Shown here piece after piece: positions 28,001-40,000 of a stretch of 64,000 bases of DNA. Origin of the DNA: Nemertoderma westbladi (lineage: Eukaryota; Xenacoelomorpha; Nemertodermatida; Nemertodermatidae); contig JAUCBJ010000519.1 in the NCBI GenBank assembly GCA_032718475.1, positions 1 through 64,000 on the forward strand, read 5' to 3'. The position numbers were made by a program, and so were the translations under genes. Below the pieces are notes generated by a model, which worked only from the letters and a program-made list of their open reading frames with translations, ran no database searches and was not told the origin of the DNA. The stretch's first letter is position 1. Every line of letters begins with the position of its first letter.

Positions 28001-31000
28001 GACGAATGCTGCGTCCAGCTGGACAATTTCCGTAAACAATTTTTCATTAGACGTGGTGATGCTTTTATGAGATTACGATCTAAAGCCAAATATCCCTCAA
28101 AAGTTCATATTTATTCAGGAATAAGCTGGGAAGGAAAAACATCTTTAGCAATAATTCCAGGGAAAACCAGAATTAACTCCGTAAAATACTGTAGAATGTT
28201 GAAGGAGGTTATATTACCATTTGTAAAAAGAACTTACGCGACTAAGGATTATATTTTACAAGCGGATTCAGCTCCTTGCCATACCAGTAAATTTACTGTC
28301 AAATTTATTAACGAAGAAGGTATCAACTACAACAAAGAGTTCTGGCCGGCGGAAAGTCCGGATATGAATCCAATCGAGTCTGTGTGGCATGAGTTGAAGG
28401 AATTTCTTCGAAATACGTACCAGCCACAAACTCTTGGAGAACTTAAAGATGGAATAAAAAAGTTCTGGGACACCAAACTCACAATCGAAAAGTGTCGCAA
28501 ATATATTATGCACATTCCCAAAGTAATACCTATGGTTCTTGGAAATAACGGCGGACCCACTCTGGGCTAAACTCGTAGTTTGATTAGAGTACTTCATTCA
28601 ATTTTCGTGTGTATTGATTCCTTGTATTTTGATTTTAGGTACAGTTTTCATATGATATTATATGTTTTATAATAATGTAATTTGTATAAGTGTATGTAAT
28701 AATTTGATTGGCTATGTGTGCAATTTCGCAAAAGACACTTTATTAATACGTTTATAAAAAATTTACAGGCAAAATGGAAAATTTCGGCTTCATGGCGACA
28801 ACGACGTCAAACACAATTAGTTAAACTCATCTTTGACCTTGGGGTCCTTTTCATCAGATAATGAAACTATAATAATACGGGTCATGTTGTATCTCAATGA
28901 TATTACGGCGCTGTGAATTATACAATATTTGAATCAATACCCAAACTATAGAGCGACCTTAAGTACAATTTCAATGTCTACACCATGTCCTGGAATATAG
29001 TGTCGTTATTCAGAACTTTTGACCCATCATATCTCAGCTATTTCCCAACCAAATTCAAATATTTTTACATTTTTGGAATCCGTGCATGGAAACTATCTAA
29101 ATTTCAAATTTCATGCAATCTCATTAAGATTTGTAGAAAAATTTGAGGGGGGGGGGGGGGGGGGGGTCCAGGTACTTGAAATAACGACACTATATTCCAG
29201 GACATAGTGTAGTTTGGTGACAAAACTGGTGGGGAGTGAGCCCCCCCCCCCCCCCCCCCCGGCCCCCCTGCTCCTACACCTCTGAACTTGGTAAGACTAG
29301 CCGAAGCGCAATACATTGGTCGCACCGCGTCACAACCCAAAAACGTTTTACAATACTTTAATTTCAGGTTCTATATTATATGTTCAATCAATTCCTAAGT
29401 AAAATTTATAGTAAATTATTGCGCCAGCAAATAACCACGTACCTGTTCACACACGTACATTCAACTTTCATCTCATAAAAAATCATGTTTACGCAATATT
29501 CATGGTCCAGCTTGTTGACTTCGTAAACTGGCTCAGGACTCGGCGGGAAATCCCTGAGTTCATAGTGGTTATCTTGCTTTGCAATTCAATATCAATAAGC
29601 CCATGTTCTGTAAGCTGTTCCCACTGTGGGATACCATTTGATTACATAATAGATATGGGCAGACTGGGCTGGAGCTATGGCGCCCTGTCCACACAAACCT
29701 ACAGTACCTACTTACCTGCCTTAACCATATCTATATGGGAACAGGAACAGCTAATTGGTGAGCACTTCTGTATATAATTTATCTTTATTCATGCCGCTTT
29801 CTTTGTATAACACAATAGCATAAAACTACCCTCGGTTTATCCCCAGCATTGCGGCAAAGACAAGTTGGCTGCTATTGAAATGCATAGGTAAAGGACATTC
29901 CGACGGCTCCAAAACAGTGGCGTGGTGGCCATACATATATTCGGGAAAATTCCCGGGCCCCGTGTTGTATACGTTGGTAGAAGCACAACCCAGTATTATT
30001 CAATATTGAAAAAGTCCCCTCAGGCGTCAGACAAGGCAAACAAACTGTGTTGAAGTTACATTAGTCCACCACACCAGTGCTCCAACAGAGAGAGAGGACA
30101 GGACAGTATAAAATGTGCATCTGCTAATAATAAATGTGCTTGTGGTACCATTTGATTACATAATAGATTTTGGCAGACTGGGCGGTCGCTCTGACAATAT
30201 GCATCGCGCACCAACAATGCCTAAAACATCTATGGGAACAGACAATTAGTGAGGCCAATAATTTCTCAAATAATTCAATAAAAATTTCTACTGCAGTAAC
30301 AAATTATTTGTTACTGCAGAAAAATACAATTTTTTATTAATGCAGTAATAATTAATTCTTACTTTCAGTAACAAATATTTATTACTGCAGTATTTTTTGG
30401 AGGCATTTTTATTGTTTCATAGAGGCTTTTATTACTTATATTTTACCCTTTAGTCAAAGTCAATAGACCCCATACCATAGCCAGGCTTCAGGCAGTACTG
30501 TATGAAATGACTGACAGTACTACTTTGAAATCTTTGAGAACACTTTGTCATTTTCTTGGACCACTTTTAGAACTTTGAGACACTTTTAGTTCTTTGAGAA
30601 TTTCTCAAAGAACAGATGCACTTTGAGACCCCGACTGTACTTTATAAAAAATTTAGAAATTCTTCACACAGACAGACTTATATAGTTCCTCTGTCGGACG
30701 CTAGAGGGCGAATGACCACGTTCACTAAAGTTAATGCAACGTAAAGGCTCATCTAGACTTGGTTTTGGTTAAAATGCCACTGTAACCTGTTCCTTTCCCT
30801 AAATTAATAATTTGACAATGAAACGAGATAGATAAACGACAACCCCCCCCCCCCCCGTCTGATTCTTATACATAATCCTTACCTGGTCTCCGATAGACCC
30901 AACAGCTTCGTATCGTCCAGGACAACGTATTCGTGGACAGGGGAGGGAATAATAGCCAGTTTCTGTGTGTTTCGGGAAAATTTCTTCTTCTGTAGGTCGT

Positions 31001-34000
31001 AAAGGGAAATACACTGGAAGACCTCCATGCGATGGCCAGAGACGGGTCGCACTCCACGCTCAGAGAGGATCACTAGCTAAAATATTAATTACTTGTATCT
31101 GAATAATAGATATATTGGATACGGGACCCCAAAAATCCGGACCCGGACAATTGCGACCCGGACAATTCGGACCCGGAAAAGCCGGACCCGGACCATCCGG
31201 ACCATCCGGGCTTTCCAGGATTTGGAAGTCACCTAGAATTAATCGGAAACTTAAGGTCCGATTATTTAGAGCAGCAGTAGTTCCAGTACTCCTCTACGGG
31301 AGTCCATGCTGGGCTCTAACTGCTGAGGACACCAAATCTCTGGATGGCACATTCACAAGAATGCTACGCCGGGTACATTGTGTCAAGTACAATGCACACA
31401 TCTCCAACCAGACACTATATAACATTGGAGGTGTCTCATTGGTTCCCCCAAGCTTGACACTAGAACAAAATCGCCTCCGCTTTGCAGGACATTGCTTTCG
31501 CCGTGAGGACCAGCCAGTGCATAATCTTGTACTTTGGCAGCCTCATGGAGTGAATAAGCATGGTGGACAGCCCATGACTTTCTTGAGACGCATCTTAAAG
31601 GACACTGGCCTTAAAGATGCGGATGATCTAGCAAATGTCATGGGTGATAGGGAGTTGTGGCGGTGTAATTTTGTTGACAAGCCGGCACAGCATTCTTAAA
31701 AATGCAGCTGCAATGCAGCATGCCGATCCTAGTAGTAGTATCCGGACCCGGACAATTGCGACCCGGACAATTGGGACCCGGACAATTGGGACCCGGACAA
31801 TTGGGACACGAACAATTGGGACCCGAACAATTGGGACCCAGACAATTCGGAACCGGACAATTCGGAACCGGACAATTCGGAACCGGACAATTCGGAACCG
31901 GACAATTCGGATCCGGACTATTCCAACCCATACAGAAAAATATTATTTTTAAAATGGGTCCGAATCTACCTATATCCGATACTTTACATTAGATACTGTC
32001 AATTATATAAAAACAATAACAAATACACCAAACAATGTGTACAGTTATTGTCCAACATAACATATAGGATTACCCCTAAAGCTTTGCAAACATAATAATA
32101 TTAAATTCGTTATTATTCTCTCCTCATAGAAACTCCAGTAAACAAACCTGGTTATTTTTTACCAAAACTACGTCAGTTGCATCACAAATAGTTTGTTCCG
32201 TTCTAACCGCTACGCGGCGTAACTTGGCAGTAGCAACGTTCCACACTGTGATTGGCCGGTTTCCAATCCCCTTGGCAACGATGTAGTGGGTGTTGTCTCT
32301 CATTGGATAAAGACCGCCTAAAATAAATATTGGTAATGTAAGTGAAACAACATCAAAGTTATAAATTGAGAACTATAGGAATAACATTACTAATCGGATT
32401 TAATTTGGGAGAATTCTTTTTTTTTTAATATACACCCCAAGCGGGGTAAACTGGTTTATTAAATAATCATTCAATATATAAAATAAATAAAACTGAGGCA
32501 TTATTTGGTAGTCTATAAATTACTAAAACAATCACCGGTATATATAATAAATCACTCGGAGGCTAATTGTGCAGCAGAAGGGGAGGTTGAACAGTTAAAA
32601 ATATGGAGGCGGTCTTGGCAGCACTCGCCACAGAATATGCAAATACACTGCGGTGATAGGTCGTGGAATGAAGTTTTGTTCGTACATAGTTTATGGTGGA
32701 ACCCATGACAGGTTGCTCGCGTAATTACGTGTCGGTTTCGCTGGCCCGGGGCTCTCCAGCCCATTGATGTGAACGCCGGCCCTCTCCGATATCCCTCAGA
32801 CTCGAATTTTGCAATCCTTTCCCTTCGAAAGGCAAAATATTGGTCAAGAACATCAGGCTTGAAACTAGCTTTTGTGTTGTTTTTCAGTATGTCCTCTATC
32901 TGTGTTCCTTCTCCTATAATATTCAGTGCCAAGGTTGACGAAGCGGTTTTGTGAAGGCCGAGTAAACGTTTTGCATATGTAGATTGGATTTTGTCCAACT
33001 CCTGTAAATTATGTAGTTTTAGAAATCTGCTATAGGTAGGAAATGTGTATAGTACCATAGGTGAGATTTTGCCATTGTATATTTTCATTGCTGTAGAAAC
33101 TGAAAGTAATTGTAAATTCTTTAGGGATCCAATAATCTGGTAAGGATTTTGTTTTTTGGATTTAATGTGGTTTGTAAAGCATAGGCTCGATTGTATTGTT
33201 AATCCAAGGTATTAATATTCGTTTGCTAACAACACTGGGTTTCCGTTATAAGTGAACTTGTCAGTTTCCGATAGCCGACCGCCCTTTCTAAATTTAACTA
33301 TTTTTGTTTTTTTTTCAGGTTAAGCTGCATTCCATTTGTTTGGCACCATTCGTATATAGCATCGAGAGATAGTTGAATTCCTTCTTTGCTCTTCGAATAC
33401 ACCACAAGGTCGTCAGCGAAAAAGATAAATTTAGTCATGTTGTAGATACTCAGATAATTTCTATAATTTAATAAAAGTTTAAACAATTTTAATATATAAT
33501 TTTATCTCACTAATATTTCAGCCGTGTGAAATAAAGTGATATAATTTTTCCAAAAACCCATTCTATACGAACAAAGCAATATACTGAAAACTTTAAGAAA
33601 TTTTTATTCAAAATTGCAATCCTGAATTTCGGGATCTCGAGAGTGAGAATCCCGGTCCCGGAAATCCCGAAAGGTCTGATCCCGTTTAAACACTATTATG
33701 TATGTCTATAAATAACTCATGACTCACTGATTCCATATTTTGCCTTCTTGTAAGAATCGTCTGGAATGTTTATGAGTTTCTGTAGATTATAAACGCGGAG
33801 GTCCGAGTCGTACTTGGAACCAACGACGACAGCGGAAAGGTCGGAGCAGGCGCCCAGGGAAGACATCTACGGGGAAAATAAACAGTGAGTTAAATAAAGA
33901 TATCTGCAGGGAAAATAAACAGGGATTTAGGGAAAATATGTAATAAAAATAAACCTCCGTTCGCCAATGTTAATACAGTTTACATTTAAATGTTTTCCAA

Positions 34001-37000
34001 TAAAGTTTGTTTTCTATTGTTTATATTTAATCGTTTCTTTAATCCCCTACTTTATTTGTTTATATTAATTATTATTAAATTATTATCACGCCATTAGGTT
34101 GGAAAAAGTGGAAGTCAATGATAAAAATTTACTAATTCGCATAAAGATCAGGGGCTAAAATCAGAGTTAAAATTAGTTAAAATAAGTTAAAATTTCAAGT
34201 ATCAGTTAAAGGTTAGCACAGTGGTGTAGAGGTCGAATTGTCACTTGGCATTGGAGTAGGTGGTTATAGCTTTGCGTTTATTGTTTATATTATTTGTATA
34301 TATTGTTTACCTTTGAATGCTTCCCCCCATTGTTTACCAATGTTTACCTTTGAATGTTTCCCCCCATTGTTTACCAATGTTTACCTTTGATTGTTTTCCC
34401 CTATTGTTTACCAATGTTTACCTTTAATTGTTTTCCCCTATTGTTTACCAATGTTTACCTTTGAATGTTCCCCCTATTGTTTACCAATGTTTACCTTTAA
34501 TTGTTTTCCCCTATTGTTTACCAATGTTTACCTTTGAATGTTTCCCCCCTATTGTTTACCAATGTTTACCTTTGATTGTTTTCCCCTATTGTTTACCAAT
34601 GTTTACCTTTGATTGTTTTCCCCTATTGGTTACCAATGTTTACCTTTGAATGTTTCCCCCCTATTGTTTACCAATGTTTACCTTTGATTGTTTTCCCCTA
34701 TTGTTTACCAATGTTTACCTTTGAATGTTTCCCCCTATTGTTTACCAATGTTTACCTTTGAATGTTTCCCCCTATTGTTTACCAATGTTTACCTTTGAAT
34801 GTTCCCCCCCTATTATTTACCAATGTTTACCTTTAATTGTTCCCCCCCATTGTTTACCAATGTTTACCTTTAATTGTTTTCCCCTATTGTTTACCAATGT
34901 TTACCTTTGAATGTTTCCCCCTATTGTTTACCAATGTTTACCTTTGATTGTTTTCCCCTTTTGTTTACAAATGTTTACCTTTGATTGTTTTCCCCTATTG
35001 TTTACCAATGTTTACCTTTGAATGTCCTCCCTATTGTTTACCAATGTTTACCTTTGATTGTTTCCCCCTATTGTTTACCAATGTTTACCTTTGAATGTTT
35101 TCCCCTATTGTTTACCAATGTTTACCTTTGATTGTTTTCCCCTATTGTTTACAAATGTTTACCTTTGATTGTTTCCCCCTATTGTTTACCAATGTTTACC
35201 TTTGAATGTTTTCCCCTATTGTTTACCAATGTTTACCTTTGATTGTTTTCCCCTATTGTTTACAAATGTTTACCTTTGAATGTTTCCCCCTATTGTTTAC
35301 CAATGTTTACCTTTGAATGTTTCCCCCTATTGTTTACCAATGTTTACCTTTGATTGTTTTCCCCTATTGTTTACCAATGTTTACCTATGAATGTTTTCCC
35401 CTATTGTTTACCAATGTTTACCTTTGAATGTATCCTCCCCCCCCCCCCCCCCTATTGTTTACCAATGTTTACCTTTGAATGTTTCCCCTATTGTTTACCA
35501 ATGTTTACCTTTGATTGTTTTCCCCTATTGTTTACCAATGTTTACCTTTGAATGTTTTCCCCTATTGTTTACCAATGTTTACCTTTGAATGTTTCCCGTA
35601 TTGTTTACCAATGTCTACCTTTGAATGTTTCCCCTCTATTGTTTACCAATGTTTACCTTTGAATGTTTCCCCTCTATTGTTTACCAATGTTGACCTCTAA
35701 TTGTTTTCCCCTATTGTTTATCAATGTTTACCTTTGAATGTTTCCCCTATTGTTTACCAATGTTTACCTTTGAATGTTTCCCCATATGTTTATGATCTTC
35801 TGTCTCTAGATTCCACACCGATATTTCGGTGGTGTGACTGACGGATGAGGCTGACAGACACATGGCATGGGTACCGGCTCGATTGATGTAAAGTTCAGAT
35901 AGTAAATCGAAACCACAACCTGGAAAATAATTAGTTTGTAAGATCTTAAAGTTATTCATATTTAAGTGATCTATGATCACTAAAATTCATGATAATGTGA
36001 CGTGCTGTGGCATCTGATGTGGCACTAAATGATCTACGATCACTAACCTTTTAGCTAATCGACGATCACTGACGTTTTGGCTAATCTACGAGTACTGATA
36101 TTTTAGCTGATCTACGATCACTGACCTTTCAGCTAATCTACGATCACTGACATTTTAGCTAATCTACGATCACGTCCCTTTTAGCTAATCTTCGATCACT
36201 GACATTTTAGCTGATCTACGATCACTGACCTTTTAGCTAATCTACGATCACTGACGTTTTGGCTAATCTACCATTACTGACCTTTTAGCTAATCTACGAT
36301 CACTGACCTTTTAGCTGATCTACGATCACTGACGTTTTGGTTAATCTGCGATTACTGACCTTTAGCTGATCTACAATCACTGACCTATTAGCTGATCTAC
36401 GATCACTGACCTTTTAGCTAATCTACGATCACTGACATTTTGGCTAATCTACGATTACTGATATTTTAGCTGATCTACGATCACTGACCTTTTAGCTAAT
36501 CTACGATCACTGACGTTTTGGCTAATCTACGATTTCTGATATTTTAGCTGATCTACGATCACTGACCTTTCAGCTAATCTACGATCACTGACATTTTAGC
36601 TAATCTACGATCACGTCCCTTTTAGCTAATCTTCGATCACTGACATTTTAGCTGATCTACGATCACTGACCTTTCAGCTAATCTACGATCACTGACATTT
36701 TAGCTAATCTACTATCACGTCCCTTTTAGCTAATCTTCGATCACTGACATTTTAGCTAATCTACGATCACTGACCTTTTAGCTGATCTACGATCACTGAC
36801 GTTTTGGCTAATCTGCGATTACTGACCTTTTAGCTGATCTACGATCATGGACCTTTTAGCTAATCTTCGATCACTGACCTTTTAGCTGATCTACGATCAC
36901 TGACCTTTTAGCTAATCTACGATCACTGCCGTTTTGGCTAATCTACCATTACTGACCTTTTAGCTAATCTACGATCACTGACCTTTTAGCTGATCTACGA

Positions 37001-40000
37001 TCACTGACGTTTTGGCTAATCTACGATTACTGACCTTTTAGCTGATCTACGATCACGGACCTTTTAGATAATCTACGATCACTGACCTTTTAGCTGATCT
37101 ACGATCACTGACCTTTTAGCTAATCTACGATCACTGACCTTTTAGCTAATCTACGATCACTGACGATTTGGCTAATCTACCATTACTGACCTTTTAGCTG
37201 ATCTACGATCACTGACATTTTAGCTAATCTACGATCACGGACCCTTTAGATAATATACGATCACTGACGTTTTGGCTAATCTAAGATTACTGACCTTTTA
37301 GCTGATCTACGATCACGGACCTTTTAGATAATCTACGATCACTGACCTTTTAGCTGATCTACGATCACTGACCTTTTAGCTAATCTACGATCACTGACCT
37401 TTTAGCTAATCTACGATCACTGACGATTTGGCTAATCTACCATTACTGACCTTTTAGCTGATCTACGATCACTGACCTTTTAGCTAATCTACGATCACGG
37501 ACCCTTTAGATAATCTACGATCACTGACGATTTGGCTAATCTACCATTACTGACATTTTAGCTGATCTACGATCACTGACCTTTTAGCCAATCTACGATC
37601 ACTGACCTTTTAGCTGATCTACGATCACTGACCTTTTAGCTAATCTACGATCACGGACCCTTTAGATAATCTACAATCACTGACGTTTTGGCTAATCTAC
37701 GATTACTGACCTCTTAGCTGATCTACGATCACGGACCTTATAGCTAATCGACGATCACTGACCTTTTAGCTGATCTACGATCACTGACCTTTTAGCTAAT
37801 CTACGATCACGGACTCTTTAGATAATCTACGATCACTGACGTTTTGGCTAATCTACGATCACGGACCTTCAGCTGATCTACTGACCTTTAGCAGTTCGCA
37901 GATGTTTCCCGTTTGTGTTACTAAATATATCGAGGGCAAATATTTCATTGAATCTCAACAACTGGAACCGACAACCGACAACGTAGTAGTCCCTGGAAAC
38001 ACCGACAGACGAAATGCAGGTTCCCGGTTCCGGACATCTGAGGTCGAACACGAGGTTCCCTGTCCGGACGTTCCGGACATGGGCGGTGTCCGAACCTCGG
38101 AATGCGTGGATTACCTAAAATGTAAGTTAGAATTTCTATGAGTTCTAGCCAAGAAGGTCACCATGTCCAATATATTTACTCCCAAAGACTGGCGACTTAT
38201 TTCCAGTGCGGTCCCCCCAGAATCATACTCCCCAGAGGAAACTCCAATAATTCCAGGAAACTCCACTCATTTAGTTAATTGTGTAAGGCAGATATGCCTT
38301 GCACAATGCCTTGGCTAGTCCCTTCAAAGCATTCTTGGCCAGACGGAAACTACCCCGCCCCCCATGCGGGGACCGAACCCACGACCTCTGGAATGTGAAT
38401 TTAAGTCAACGGATTTAACCACTACGCCAAGTTGGCACACACCACTGTTCTACGTTGCACAATTTACCGCGTTCTATAATGTTGTGTCTTTACATTGATA
38501 CTATTAGGCCTGCCTCTCCCGATTGGCTATAAACTTAGTAATAATTTAGTATTAATTATTCTGCACGTATTACATTTCATTTATAATAAACTCATTGTAT
38601 TTTATTCCCACCTGTTCGTTGTTAGTTGTTGTAGAAACAGCTAAGGAATTATTTCTGTTAAAACTGCCATATAAGGAGTTAATCTCCGTTATAATTCGTT
38701 CACCAATCCACTAAGGTTTCCAGAGCAGCAGAAATACAAGTTTATTGGTTAGTGGTAAATAAAACGCAATTGAGATGGAAGTTTAAACTATAAATTATTC
38801 GATTATGGAGAAACTGCCCAGACATGGTTAGTGACTCAGAATCTAAAGAAGTCTTAGTCAAATATAATAAACTAACTAAGAGTATATAATATATTTCAAA
38901 GTCTGTTGTAAAAAATATAGTTAAAGGAAATAAAATAATGCAAAAAAACTGTCTATAATAGGTTTCCTGCATTCAGATTGATATGTCGGCTTATCGACAA
39001 AATCGAAACAACTCCCTATCCCCAATAACTTTCGCGAGATCATCTGCATCTTCGAGGCCAATGTCCTTTAAGAGGCGTCTCAAGAAAGTCATGGGCTGTC
39101 CACCATGCAAAACACAACGTAAACCGATTGAGTTTATAATTTAATAGAAATTGAGATGCAATGGAAATTAGTAACAAATTATAAACTAAAAACAATAAAA
39201 GGTAGTTAACAATAATTAACATTAACTTGACGCGAACGAAACAACAACGCCGAGTAACTCCCGAAACTCCCGACCTACCAGATCTCCGTGGGACCGGAGA
39301 CCAGCGATAGTGGCCCGATCCCGATGTAGATTCGGTTTAGTTTTATCCTCCGCCGATATCAGCTGAGTCTCCCGGCATTCTGCGAATCCGTTCCCGGCGT
39401 TCCACGTCTTCATGACATTGGTTCCATCGAAAAAAGAAACCACATATTGATCTGAACGGGAAATCGTTTTAAAAATATAATTCGCTTACATTCAAAGCAG
39501 AAAACCCATAAGTAATTTAAGTAAATTTTTTAGATTTTAATGTTTTCAATATTTCGTGTAATTCGACGGTTTCTTCAGCTGGCAGAAACTTTAGGTTTTC
39601 AACCAGAAATTTTTGAATTTTAGGCAAAAAACGAATGTTAAAACCAGAAACTTCATTATTTGTGATTATAGTATATCTATGGGATCTATGGGCGAAAACC
39701 TACCGACACCACCAAGATCCAGACCCTCCTGACTATATAGACTAACCCTCTGCCCCGGCGACAACTACAGTGGGTAGATCTATAAAATCGTAAACAACAA
39801 AGACCGGAGTGCCGCTGGTGAGATCGTAACCGGTTATGCTGGTCTGCTCGGCCAGTATGGCGTACTGGTTGTGGTAGGCGAGTCGTACCATACACGTTGC
39901 GGAAGAGATGTCTGTGAGTGTCTGAATGCAGACCCCAGTGCGGATGTTCCAAATCTAATAGGGGCGAAATTAAAGAGGAATTACTCTAAATCCATGAGTT

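Noticed and set aside
34428-35700. Short plus-strand frames over the 37-bp array
   Set aside because: Repeat artefacts; the array derives from the opposite-strand exon M junction.
37902-38141. 79-codon plus-strand frame
   Set aside because: Antisense of exon L, which has WD40 content and matching splice phases.
39227-39278. Longer exon K ending at a GTTAAT donor
   Set aside because: It would give phase 1 into exon L and lose the WD40 frame; the GTAGGT donor at 39279 keeps phase.
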